Counted from the first letter of the stretch, positions 17,968 to 25,579 are shown. The stretch: DNA of 64,000 nucleotides from Pseudomonas sp. JM0905a (GCF_014700075.1 NZ_JACXBU010000013.1:33376-97375); one strand, 5' to 3'. The notes: a model not told the origin generated them from the letters alone. Program-made: numbers and translations.

Positions 17968-20340
17968 TTATTCAACTTCTGGATTCCACGTCGCCAATCC
18001 TTGGAATTGACGCTGGAGAATACCAACGGTTTGCTTTTCAAAAGCCTTAGCCAACTGATCGGGGTTATCTGCATTCCCCTGTACCGTAACGTGTACACCG
18101 CCCAAGTTAATATTTTGAGTGGTGTTTGTCGGCGCTGGCTGCGGAAGCAATGGCGATGGCTGCGGCTGCACAGATTGCTGTAGCCACTTTGGAAGCTCTG
18201 CATTCGGCATAGGCTTAGACAGGGATTCAATACGCTGCATAAGCTTCTGCGATAGCGTTTCCTTTTCTGTCTCTTCCATTCTAGGAGTGACTTTATCACC
18301 GCCGAACATGCGTTGAGCCCACTCCGTTTTTCCCAATCGTTCCGCAAAAGAAGTGCCGGGATTGGCTTTCGCCGCTTCTACATGGTTATTCACCAGATTA
18401 GCGGGAGACTCTTTAAACGCGTCTAGCGTCATTTTGAATCCGATTTCCCACTTACCATCGGCAATCAAGTGGAGCCCTTCCAGAATCTTATTTACAGCGT
18501 TTAGGCTGTCTTGCAGATTCTTGGCCATTGTGTCGAATACACCGTCCTTCTCCATTTCTTGGAAAATCAGTTTCCAGCCGTTGGCAATATCCCCCACTAG
18601 AACGCCTAAGTTACGCGCCAGCGTTACCACTTCTGTCAGGATACCGCGTAGGCGTTCGGCGTCTTCTGGAGATAGGAAATCGCTAAAGGCATTTTCCTTG
18701 CCGTTTAAATACGCCAGCAGCTCGGCAGTGGTATTAACAACACCGTCCATGCTATCCAGCAATTTAGCGCCAGCGGAGCCCATCCTTTCAATAAACGGAG
18801 TCGCTTCTTTCCAGAGCCTCACCATGCTTTCATCAAGCTGTTTACGGCTATTGGCCAACTGACCGTTGTTATGTTGGTAGGCACGTTCAAATGCGGCATT
18901 CATCGCATTTGTACGGCGATTTAAGAAACTCTCATGCGAGTTTCTAGCAACGTCTAGTTTCCCGCCTCGATTCGCTTCTTTTTCAAGCCTTTTACCGAAA
19001 GCGGTAAAGAATTTCAGCAATAGGCCATCTTTGATAAGCCCGGCTTCCATATCATCCGAAAAGCGTTTAGCTGCTTTTTGACCGGACAGCTTCCCGCCGA
19101 TAGAATCTTGATAAGCAAGCGCTGCAAGGCGGTTAGAACCCGGCAAGTTTTCGGCAATCTGGGAGCGCATTTCTTCGGCGTAGAGCTGGCCCTTGCTAAG
19201 GGACTGACCTACGGCGCGCAAAATCAACTGCTGGCTTTCCGTAGCAATATTATTGCCCTTGGCAAATTTAAGAAGCCCGCCCAGGAATTCCTGTCCTTGA
19301 TCGGCATTCATCCCGGCATCCGTCATGTTCTGCAAACTGGATGTATACGATGGTGAAAGTTCCTGAGAATTGACGCCCAGATAATCGCTTAAATCGAGGA
19401 AGCGTTTATCAGCCGCTTCAATCTTCGCCTTGTCGTTATTAAAAATGGCGTTGTATTGGCTTTGACGGGCAGCGCCCTTTCCACCAGCTTCAACAGCCTT
19501 ATCCGTAAAGGATTTGAGGCCCAACACAGCGGCCCCGAAAGCGGCTGCAAGCCCTAGGGAAGCCGTTGTGGCTGCGTTGAAGCCCGACAGCATTCCGCCA
19601 ATCCCGGCCCCAATACCGCCACCAGCGCCAGCATGGCCAAATACGCCCATACGACTTGTGATAGGGGCTAGCTTGGCGTGGAGGCGTGCATTGCCACGCT
19701 GCATAGCCTGCTCTGCTCTGAGGGCCGCTACACGGGCACGGCTAGCCGCTGCATTCGTTTGATGCTGGCGTGTCTGGAACTTCTGGGCTTCCTGAGCAAT
19801 GCGTAGACGTTGGGCTTCCGCCTGTAAGCTGAACCGCTGCTGTTGCTGGGAATTACGTTGCTCTGCGGCGAGGGTACGGGCATGAGCGAGAGCGGCCTTG
19901 TGTTGGCGTTCCTGCAACTTGGCTTGTAGTTCGTCCAGCTTTAAAGACTGGCCCGACATACGCTGATTCTGGGCGTTCAATTTGGCGCCCATTAGAGCCG
20001 CTTTGTGTTGTCTTTCAGCGGCTTTCGCCTGAGCTTCCGACAACTTCGCTTGTAGAGCATCTGTCTTTAATGCGGCTTGCTGTGCAGCAACTTGGAGCTT
20101 ACTTTGCGAAAGCAGACTGGCGAACTGTTGTTTGGTAAGTTTCGAGTGTTCGGCAATCTGTTTTTGCAAATTAAGCTTGGGGGCAAACCCCATTTTTTGG
20201 GATAACGCATCCATACGCTTACCAAATGCGAGCATCTGGCGTTCAGCTTTTTGCATCATGGATAGGAAAGCGGTAAGGGATCGGTAGTCCGTTTTAAATT
20301 GTAAACTACCGTATAACCGTGCAATTTCGCGTTCTAACAT
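17968..20340 (-). CDS. Phage tail tape measure protein
   Basis: Protein of 790 residues. Residues about 60-215 are a long Gln/Ala/Lys coiled coil with the repeated unit RQHKAALMGAKL / RQHKAALAHART. Residues 232-278 form a Gly/Ala-rich hydrophobic stretch (GAGGGIGAGIGGMLSGF). Residues about 270-430 match the tape-measure N-terminal domain, including QSLSKGQLYAEEMRSQIAEN. The C terminus (NINLGGVHVTVQGNADNPDQ) is also typical. Tape measure proteins set tail length and form part of the DNA-delivery channel; at the usual 1.5 angstrom per residue this one would suit a tail of roughly 110-120 nm. No tube, sheath or baseplate genes accompany it, which is highly unusual. Confidence 0.88.
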   Translation of the reverse strand: MLEREIARLYGSLQFKTDYRSLTAFLSMMQKAERQMLAFGKRMDALSQKMGFAPKLNLQKQIAEHSKLTKQQFASLLSQSKLQVAAQQAALKTDALQAKLSEAQAKAAERQHKAALMGAKLNAQNQRMSGQSLKLDELQAKLQERQHKAALAHARTLAAEQRNSQQQQRFSLQAEAQRLRIAQEAQKFQTRQHQTNAAASRARVAALRAEQAMQRGNARLHAKLAPITSRMGVFGHAGAGGGIGAGIGGMLSGFNAATTASLGLAAAFGAAVLGLKSFTDKAVEAGGKGAARQSQYNAIFNNDKAKIEAADKRFLDLSDYLGVNSQELSPSYTSSLQNMTDAGMNADQGQEFLGGLLKFAKGNNIATESQQLILRAVGQSLSKGQLYAEEMRSQIAENLPGSNRLAALAYQDSIGGKLSGQKAAKRFSDDMEAGLIKDGLLLKFFTAFGKRLEKEANRGGKLDVARNSHESFLNRRTNAMNAAFERAYQHNNGQLANSRKQLDESMVRLWKEATPFIERMGSAGAKLLDSMDGVVNTTAELLAYLNGKENAFSDFLSPEDAERLRGILTEVVTLARNLGVLVGDIANGWKLIFQEMEKDGVFDTMAKNLQDSLNAVNKILEGLHLIADGKWEIGFKMTLDAFKESPANLVNNHVEAAKANPGTSFAERLGKTEWAQRMFGGDKVTPRMEETEKETLSQKLMQRIESLSKPMPNAELPKWLQQSVQPQPSPLLPQPAPTNTTQNINLGGVHVTVQGNADNPDQLAKAFEKQTVGILQRQFQGLATWNPEVE

Positions 20341-20343
20341 GAA

Positions 20344-20583
20344 TCACTCCTTCAAATAAGCTTGGAGAGCCTGATGAATGATGGCCTGACGTAGTTTTAA
20401 CGGCCATCCATGCATATCGACCTCAATAGCTGCTAGCCAATCCCCCACATTGTCGAAGTCGAACAGATTCGGCAGGGAAGCGGATTTATTAATTTCAGAA
20501 ACATAAACGCCGGATTTCTCCGGCGTCTTGTCTAATGTGTCGGGAGCGTAGCGTTCCCTTAAAATACGTTCTGTCGCGTCCAT
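20344..20583 (-). CDS. Small protein before the tape measure gene
   Basis: Protein of 79 residues, acidic and helical, starting MDATERILRERYAPDTLDKT and ending with a helix (LRQAIIHQALQAYLKE). The ATG at 20583 follows the upstream stop by one base (TAATATG), with an AGGAAA site 8-12 bp before it. By position it is where tailed phages encode the second tail-assembly chaperone product, but no similarity is recognised and no slippery heptamer lies in the junction, so separate initiation is more likely than frameshifting. It ends 3 bp before the tape measure start. Confidence 0.6.
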   Translation of the reverse strand: MDATERILRERYAPDTLDKTPEKSGVYVSEINKSASLPNLFDFDNVGDWLAAIEVDMHGWPLKLRQAIIHQALQAYLKE

Positions 20584-20584
20584 A

Positions 20585-21058
20585 TTATTCAGTTTCCTGT
20601 AGTCCAAGGGCCGCCATCACTTCGCGGCGAGCCTCTGCTAGTTCCGCTTCTTCGCGGGCAATACGTGCGGCTTCCTGTTCACGCTTTTTACGTTCAACAG
20701 AGCGGGCCGCTTCAATTTCAATAAGCTGTTTAAGCTGGGCGTCGATTTCGGCACGATAGGCGGCCTCTACATCAGCGGCGATAACAGCCCTTTCCTTGTC
20801 TTGGGTCTTCTGCGGCTTGTACAGGTGGAATTCAATCCACGGGGTTACAGTTCCGTAAATCATCGGTTGAACTTCGGACGGCGTGTAACCAGCTTTACGC
20901 TTCTCTGCGTAAAGCTCCAGACTATGGGCAATGCTGTCGGGCATAAACTTCTCTAACGCCGTCAGCGTGCCAAATTCGGGAAGGTTAAACTCATATTCCG
21001 AATGAGCGATTGCAATACGGCTGTCTAGTTCTGCTTGGGAAAATTCTGGGATATTCAT
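20585..21058 (-). CDS. Hypothetical protein, possible tail-assembly chaperone
   Basis: Protein of 157 residues, starting MNIPEFSQAELDSRIAIAHS. The first 95 residues are globular (FGTLTALEKFMPDSIAHSLE, then TPWIEFHLYKPQ). The last 60 are a strongly charged helix rich in Glu, Ala and Arg (EREQEAARIAREE-like run). Placement two genes before the tape measure gene matches the chaperone slot of siphovirus and myovirus tail operons, but there is no sequence proof. A chaperone would guide the tape measure protein before assembly, which would fit an element that encodes only that tail part. Confidence 0.55.
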   Translation of the reverse strand: MNIPEFSQAELDSRIAIAHSEYEFNLPEFGTLTALEKFMPDSIAHSLELYAEKRKAGYTPSEVQPMIYGTVTPWIEFHLYKPQKTQDKERAVIAADVEAAYRAEIDAQLKQLIEIEAARSVERKKREQEAARIAREEAELAEARREVMAALGLQETE

Positions 21059-21072
21059 ATTTTGTTTTTCCT

Positions 21073-21276
21073 TTAAATCAATGTTGGGGTGAATTCGCTA
21101 GTCGCAATCCATTGGAAGCGTCTGCGTTCATGTAATTTTTCAAATTGAGCGGCTACAACAGCATTCACTGGCACGACGGAGAAACCTTCTCTCATTACGT
21201 CTGGGGCATTCAGCAACCAAACCAATCCCGTGAAATAAAGGCTCTTGTAGCAGAGCAAATACGGCTTAAGAGTCAT
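21073..21276 (-). CDS. Small hypothetical protein (paralogue of next gene upstream)
   Basis: Protein of 67 residues: MTLKPYLLCYKSLYFTGLVW, then FSVVPVNAVVAAQFEKLHER. The order hydrophobic strand, variable loop, VVPxN, helix ending in xER matches the 90-residue protein encoded just upstream (KLEVVPINSMELAMYVWLKE), so the two look like diverged duplicates. It starts at 21276, sharing one base with the upstream stop (TAATG), so it is translationally coupled. No function is recognised. Confidence 0.55.
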   Translation of the reverse strand: MTLKPYLLCYKSLYFTGLVWLLNAPDVMREGFSVVPVNAVVAAQFEKLHERRRFQWIATSEFTPTLI

Positions 21277-21548
21277 TAGGCCACCAGTCTTAACACTGGC
21301 CGTTTATCTTCAATTTCCAGTTCATCTGCTGGCACTCCGTGATCTGGATAGAAACGTTCTTTCAGCCAGACGTACATAGCCAGCTCCATCGAGTTGATTG
21401 GCACAACTTCCAACTTTGTTCCAAACGGGAGGCCAGCCGGTTTAATCATTTCGTCTATGTCTTTAATCGAGTGGCTGCCGTTTACTACCAATAACGTGAT
21501 GTACCGGTGTAAAGCGGAGCAATACAACAAGTAATGCGTTTTCTTCAT
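21276..21548 (-). CDS. Small hypothetical protein (paralogue of next gene downstream)
   Basis: Protein of 90 residues starting MKKTHYLLYCSALHRYITLL. It has an N-terminal strand-like segment, a middle loop (HSIKDIDEMIKPAGLPFG), the shared VVPINSMELAMYVWLKERF block and an acidic tail (PADELEIEDKRP). Its similarity to the following gene suggests tandem duplication. It is separated from the next gene upstream by 140 bp with no gene, the longest gap within the operon. Function unknown. Confidence 0.55.
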   Translation of the reverse strand: MKKTHYLLYCSALHRYITLLVVNGSHSIKDIDEMIKPAGLPFGTKLEVVPINSMELAMYVWLKERFYPDHGVPADELEIEDKRPVLRLVA

Positions 21549-21688
21549 TGTTACTCCAAGATAGTCGGGGAAACGCCGAATTCCGGGAATAGGATCAGCG
21601 TCATACGTGGGATGTAGGGGATTAAAAGTTGCAATTGATAGCTGGGGGTGGCTTGCAATATTTATAGGGCTACAGGCCAGGAATTGTG

Positions 21689-22105
21689 TTAGCGGGAGAA
21701 TTCCGCCAAATAGGCACGGGCTGCGACAATACCTGTCTGAAAAGCATCATCAAGATTGTATTCATCGGCTCCGGGATTGAATCTGAGCCAATCGCGGATA
21801 GTGGCGTAACGATCTTCTGTCAGGGGAGGAACTTGCGGAGCCCGATAGTTAAACCGTTTCGGTTCCACTTTCGCGGACCTGCCATTTACTAACTGATCGT
21901 GAGTGTATTCAGAGCGAGCCATTAAATCGCCAATGTCCATCAGAGCATCGGGATTGTTGGCCATCCACTTGTAATACACGTTCAGGGCTTTATCACTGGC
22001 CTTTACGAATTTTTTGATTCGGGAGCCCTGTGGAGAGTAGCTGGTACATACAACATCGATTATTAAATTACTGGCTGTGTTAACCACAAAATAATTGTTT
22101 GCCAT
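21689..22105 (-). CDS. Hypothetical protein of the element
   Basis: Protein of 138 residues starting MANNYFVVNTASNLIIDVVC. A short beta-rich N-terminal part (YFVVNTASNLIIDVV) is followed by helices (KASDKALNVYYKWMANNPDA) and a C-terminal helix (QTGIVAARAYLAEFSR). The opening strand pattern is like the other small proteins of this operon (YLVVERSTGRVF at 22172-22372, YLLYCSALHRYI at 21276-21548). No signal, membrane helix or known domain is seen. It lies 66 bp downstream of the previous gene in the same operon. Confidence 0.55.
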   Translation of the reverse strand: MANNYFVVNTASNLIIDVVCTSYSPQGSRIKKFVKASDKALNVYYKWMANNPDALMDIGDLMARSEYTHDQLVNGRSAKVEPKRFNYRAPQVPPLTEDRYATIRDWLRFNPGADEYNLDDAFQTGIVAARAYLAEFSR

Positions 22106-22171
22106 CGTCGGCGGTTCCTTTGTTTAAGCGTTTGCATGGGAATTTCTCATAATAAATTTGTGATGGATGGA

Positions 22172-22372
22172 TTAGATGTAATTGGGGATAAGTTCGTTAA
22201 GATGGGGTTCAGGGTTTCCAGCTTCTACAGCATCGACATAACAAGTTAGCAGAACGGAATCAGCTAATACATACAGCGTTGATTCTGTGCTAAACGGCGG
22301 GGTAGATCGTTGTATGCTTCTGAATACGCGTCCCGTAGAACGCTCTACCACTAAATACCAAAGCGGCGTCAT
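22172..22372 (-). CDS. Small hypothetical protein of the element
   Basis: Protein of 66 residues: MTPLWYLVVERSTGRVFRSI, then STLYVLADSVLLTCYVDAVE. It is predicted mostly beta, with no signal peptide. The ATG at 22372 overlaps the stop of the upstream zinc-finger gene by 4 bp (ATGA), so translation is coupled. The YLVV start is shared in outline with other small genes in the operon. Function unknown. Confidence 0.5.
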   Translation of the reverse strand: MTPLWYLVVERSTGRVFRSIQRSTPPFSTESTLYVLADSVLLTCYVDAVEAGNPEPHLNELIPNYI

Positions 22373-22554
22373 GCTGTAACCGCCTGCGATTCTTCAAACT
22401 GGCGGATAATTTCCGCCTCAGCGGCTAGCTTGCGTTGGCGTTGTTCGTGACGGAACATCTTTACTTGGCAATACGTGGAGCAATACTTGCGGGTACTGCG
22501 TTTGGCGAGTACGGGTTTACCACAACACTCGCAGGTTTTAACTACGATGGCCAT
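22369..22554 (-). CDS. 61-residue zinc-finger protein, first gene of the tape-measure operon
   Basis: Protein of 61 residues starting MAIVVKTCECCGKPVLAKRS. A C4 finger (CECC ... KYCSTYCQ, about residues 8-30) is followed by a basic then acidic helix (MFRHEQRQRKLAAEAEI). The finger is of the same kind as at 17475-17633 and in the 341-residue protein. It has a good AGGAGG ribosome site 6 bp before ATG 22554, and lies 58 bp after the leader terminator. A role in controlling the operon, or in DNA or RNA binding, is plausible but unproven. Confidence 0.6.
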   Translation of the reverse strand: MAIVVKTCECCGKPVLAKRSTRKYCSTYCQVKMFRHEQRQRKLAAEAEIIRQFEESQAVTA

Positions 22555-22611
22555 CGGGCCTCCTGTGTGAATTTATTAAGTTGAATTTGTATAAAACTCG
22601 GACGAACAAAA

Positions 22612-22631
22612 AAGGCACATTTCTGTGCCTT
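22612..22631 (-). terminator. Intrinsic terminator at the end of the operon leader
   Basis: AAGGCACA-GAAA-TGTGCCTT on the minus strand, followed by TTTTGTT: a perfect 8-bp stem with a tetraloop and T-run. It lies between the candidate promoter and the first gene of the operon, so expression would need read-through or a second promoter after it. Confidence 0.8.
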
Positions 22632-22911
22632 AGTTGCTATCCCTAGGGATGCCGACTATTCCGAGTCTGCTACGGTTTGGAGTTTGTGCCAGTTGCGGCC
22701 CCAACTACTGGCGGGAGTTGGCGAAAGGGAATGAATTGCCCTTGACCTCCTGTTTTCCAACCAACACGAACAGGAACGTGCTCCAATCGGCGTGAGGACC
22801 GTGGTTGTAAATTCAATTTTAAGAAGATTGGCAGAGTTGCCAGATACAGCGGAGAGAGGAAGTAGAGCGAGGGGTTAAAGCTGAACTTATTTTTCCTTAC
22901 CTTGTACTAGA

Positions 22912-22945
22912 ATTATACCACGGATTTCATATATTACTAGTGGTA
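22912..22945 (-). promoter_or_regulatory. Candidate promoter with overlapping operator dyad
   Basis: On the minus strand TATAAT (22917-22912) is a consensus -10 box; the -35 region is weak. It overlaps the right arm of an inverted repeat, TACCAC at 22916-22921 and GTGGTA at 22940-22945, extendable outward by AATT on both sides. A repressor bound here would block the promoter. No repressor gene is recognised in the element. Confidence 0.5.
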
Positions 22946-23528
22946 AATTGCACTTTTACGCAAACTTTACATTAAATGTCGCAATTGCATAAGTTTAGTT
23001 TTACTACCTGTGTTAAACGCTGTCTGGAGAGTTTAATAATTATTAAATCCCTCTTGGAAATGGGTTTGAAGAAACTCTGGATAAAGCTGTCCTAAGCTCG
23101 GCCATACACATCGTGTCACCCTGCGGCAACTGTGCTTCGACCAAACTTAGGCTCTATTCCAGATTTTCAAACAAACCCTGCCCGCCAGCGCTTCCGGGGA
23201 AGCCCTCTCTTGGAAATTGGGATGTGAGAATTCGGCCAATTGGCCTCCGACATCAGAGCGGGCGTCTGTATCGGCTGGGATGGGGTTTAAGCAACTTCAC
23301 CCACCTTGGCGGCTTTCCGACGATTGCTGTCAGCCTGATCCGGTTCCGCCTTTCAAGCTCCGGCTGGGGCACATCTACCAGTCTTCCCCATGCGGGGAAT
23401 CTCTCCCCCATTCCATCAACACCCGACCCGTTACTATCCCGAAAGGTGCTGCGGCCAGCCCACGCACATTGTAGGCCGGACTGCGCATTATACACGTCAT
23501 TTAAAGCCCGTCAATTATGTTGGCACGC

Positions 23529-25061
23529 TTATTGCTTGGCGGCGTACCCATCCCGTGTCAGCATGACGGCCTTCTGATCGGCCTCGCTCCATAGCTTGAG
23601 ATTGCCGGTACGGCGGTCGATCCCCTGATACGTCCACTTCCGTTCGCCATGCGTTATCGATCCGTCTGGGGCCACTGTGATTGTGTAGCCGACTCCCTTT
23701 AACAGTGCGTTCATCTTCTCCGGGTCGCTCTCCAGCGTGACGGACAGCTCTTTAACTAGCGATTTCTCCCGGATCGGGCTTGGAGCATCTACCGTGCGTT
23801 CCTGTACCAACAATTCGGCCTGTAGAGCATCCTGCTTCGACTTCACGTCGCCCAATTGCTCCAGTAGCTCCGGCATATCATCCACGGCCATGAGTGCCTT
23901 GGTAAGCCTGCGGGCCTGTGCCCCCAAGGTTTCCAACTCCCCCCGTATCTCAATCACACGCTTCTGACTCTTCGACAGGTTTTGTTCACGGCGGGCCTGC
24001 TGAATGAACGCGCTCTGTGTCTGCCTACGGACGTAATCGAACACACCTTTAGGGATGCATTTGGTATTTGTGCAAAGGGCTTCCCGGAGCCGCTGGCGAG
24101 ATAGGCACCGCAGGGAATGGGGTACACCGTCTTTGTTCTGGATGATGAAATTACCCCCGCAGTCGGCACACTTCACCAGCCCCACAAGCAGATGCTTGGA
24201 TGTCCGGCGATGGGCTTGTGTCTTCGCCTTTTCCTTCTGCTTCTGTGCCCGAAAGAACAGCTCTTTATCGATGATGGGCGGGTATGCGTCGGGGATGTCC
24301 GTCCCTTCAAGCTCCGGGTTATCGCCGTTGTAGGTCCAGTGCCCGATAGCTGCCGTATTCCTTAACCAGCCTTCCACCGTGGGGCCGCTGCACTTCGCCA
24401 ATTCAGCTACACCGGACAATCGCAGACGGCGGGCAATCGCATTTTTACCAACGCCAGACACGTACAGCGTGAAGGCTTCCCGGACATGTTCGGCAATGTG
24501 CGGAATGATTTCACCTGACGTAGTGAGCCATATCGGCGTGTTCCGTACCGTGGCCTTACCATCGCGGGCTGCCTTAATACGTTTTACGTAAGCTGCTTTC
24601 ACCATCCTTTGAAGGTTCTTGGAATACTGGTGAGCCTGCTGGAGCTGTACCGACAGCAACAGAGCTTGGCCGTTGAACTGAGCCGATTCGTCGTATGTAA
24701 CGCCATCGTGCAAGGTGTGCAGCTTCACACCCGCCCGGAGAATGGGCCTGATGATTTGCTCTTCCATATCCCACATGGGCAAGCGCCCTGCCCGGTCGAT
24801 GTGTTCCAGTAGAACAACCTCCCCCGCTTGGATGTGACCAGCCTTAATGGCCGCTAGCAGCTTCGCCATCCCGCCCCCTTCTTCAAGGTGTTCAGCGTGG
24901 AAGCCAGACCGCCCTAGGTCACGGAACTGGAAGGACGACAACTCATAGTCGGGATGTGCCCGCAACCAATCGGCAACGCGGGTATCCTGCCGTTCCAGAC
25001 TGGAGCCGTGCTGTTGCTTGTCGCTGGAGAAGCGAACGTAGGAATGCGCGATTTTCTTCAT
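23529..25061 (-). CDS. Large serine recombinase (integrase)
   Basis: Site-specific integrase of 510 residues. The catalytic resolvase domain (about 1-150) begins MKKIAHSYVRFSSDKQQHGS, with the nucleophilic Ser at 12 in the YVRFS motif. The recombinase domain (about 165-275) follows. The zinc ribbon uses C298xxC301 (CADCGG) and later Cys residues (about 319, 330, 335), then a coiled coil (about 350-430) of the type that controls integration versus excision. The start at 25061 gives the family N terminus; the frame runs open to 25505 through the interrupted FKBP DNA, but that part is not integrase. attR lies 53 bp upstream, the usual arrangement. Confidence 0.93.
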   Translation of the reverse strand: MKKIAHSYVRFSSDKQQHGSSLERQDTRVADWLRAHPDYELSSFQFRDLGRSGFHAEHLEEGGGMAKLLAAIKAGHIQAGEVVLLEHIDRAGRLPMWDMEEQIIRPILRAGVKLHTLHDGVTYDESAQFNGQALLLSVQLQQAHQYSKNLQRMVKAAYVKRIKAARDGKATVRNTPIWLTTSGEIIPHIAEHVREAFTLYVSGVGKNAIARRLRLSGVAELAKCSGPTVEGWLRNTAAIGHWTYNGDNPELEGTDIPDAYPPIIDKELFFRAQKQKEKAKTQAHRRTSKHLLVGLVKCADCGGNFIIQNKDGVPHSLRCLSRQRLREALCTNTKCIPKGVFDYVRRQTQSAFIQQARREQNLSKSQKRVIEIRGELETLGAQARRLTKALMAVDDMPELLEQLGDVKSKQDALQAELLVQERTVDAPSPIREKSLVKELSVTLESDPEKMNALLKGVGYTITVAPDGSITHGERKWTYQGIDRRTGNLKLWSEADQKAVMLTRDGYAAKQ

Positions 25062-25095
25062 GGGGCCGGGTCCGTAGGGTGGAACGGCCTTTAGT

Positions 25096-25118
25096 GTAAC
25101 ATTCGAAGAAGCAGGGAC
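25096..25118 (+). other. attR of the integrative element
   Basis: Element arm GTAACATTCGAAGAAGCA (25096-25113) followed by core GGGAC (25114-25118), then FKBP codons from 25119. Both element arms also carry TGTAACATT (25095-25103 and 13093-13101). Confidence 0.8.
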
Positions 25119-25274
25119 ATCGGCCTGATGGGCATGAAAGTCGGCGGCAAGCGCAAGCTCTACGTCCCCGCACACCTGGCCTATGGCGAGCGCCAGATGG
25201 GTGCCCACATCAAGCCCAACTCCAACCTGCTGTTCGAGATCGAGCTGCTGGAAGTCCTGACCCGGGACGATTGA
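25119..25274 (+). pseudogene. FKBP-type peptidyl-prolyl isomerase, 3' part
   Basis: Fifty-one codons plus stop encoding the C-terminal half of the split FKBP: IGLMGMKVGGKRKLYVPAHL, then AYGERQMGAH and NSNLLFEIELLEVL, the conserved end of small bacterial FKBPs. No start codon with a ribosome site precedes it, so it is silent while the element is present. It joins in frame to 12894-13079. Confidence 0.9.
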
Positions 25275-25317
25275 GCCGCGTGCGGCATCCGTGAAGGCCT
25301 TCGCGCCTGCGGGCGGC

Positions 25318-25344
25318 CGGTTACAGGCTTGTGGCCTGCAACCG
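25318..25344 (+). terminator. Hairpin downstream of the FKBP gene
   Basis: CGGTT-a-CAGGC (25318-25328) pairs with GCCTG-c-AACCG (25334-25344), leaving a 5-nt loop. It lies 43 bp after the FKBP stop with no T-run, so it may be a stabiliser rather than a full terminator. The rest of the 305-bp gap to the next gene shows nothing else. Confidence 0.5.
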
Positions 25345-25579
25345 CCGCCGAACCGCATGGGAAGGGAGAGAGCATGCCCGGCAATCGTGTCACCGGACGG
25401 CGGCAGAATACCGGGCAATTCTGTCAGCAAGCTGTCAGCTACCCTGCAATGAATCTCTTCGTGCGAGCGGCTGGTCGAGCCGAACGTCCGGCAGTTCCGG
25501 CTCAACGGTGGAACGGCTGTCGATTTCGTTGCACGACAATCGACCAGTCAGCGAATCGGAACCTTCACAGGAGTCGCCC

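Larger units (their letters stand above)
22555..23528. other. 974-bp regulatory region between integrase and tape-measure operon
   Basis: No convincing gene. It holds a leftward -10-like TATAAT (22917-22912) inside a dyad, then about 290 nt of leader, then an intrinsic terminator (22612-22631) just before the operon. The part nearest the integrase (23050-23500) is GC-richer. It contains a near-repeat, CCCTCTTGGAAATGGG (23049-23064) and CCCTCTCTTGGAAATTGG (23203-23220). Open frames here (23113-23577 plus, 23253-23495 minus) have no protein-like character. A structured RNA or antiterminator-type leader is the most interesting possibility. Confidence 0.55.
13075..25118. mobile_element. 12-kb integrative element with large serine recombinase and phage tape-measure operon (candidate satellite)
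   Basis: Bounded by the 5-bp direct repeat GGGAC (13075-13079 and 25114-25118) within a split FKBP gene. The DNA is visibly AT-richer than its flanks and has different codon use. Contents from left: zinc-ribbon/coiled-coil protein, small serine recombinase, putative Abi-type membrane protein, small membrane protein, a leftward operon of zinc-finger and small proteins around a tape measure gene, a regulatory region, and the large serine recombinase next to attR. No capsid, portal, terminase, tail tube, sheath, baseplate, lysis or replication gene is recognisable, so it is not a complete prophage. Intact att sites and integrase argue against simple decay. Confidence 0.88.

Noticed and set aside
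20585..20607. Programmed frameshift between the two genes before the tape measure gene
   Set aside because: The position suits tail-chaperone frameshifting, but the overlap has no slippery heptamer, the second gene has its own ATG and AGGAAA site one base after the stop, and the frame relation is not the common -1.
23113..23577. 154-codon plus-strand frame between integrase and operon
   Set aside because: It runs antisense into the integrase end, has no ribosome site and no recognisable protein features; treated as non-coding regulatory DNA.
13075..25118. Complete or decayed ordinary prophage
   Set aside because: Apart from the tape measure gene no structural, packaging, lysis or replication genes are seen, while both att sites and the integrase look intact; satellite-type element preferred.
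23529..25505. Reading the integrase as a 658-residue protein from 25505
   Set aside because: The extra 148 residues are translated from the interrupted FKBP region and attR on the wrong strand; the catalytic domain begins at 25061.
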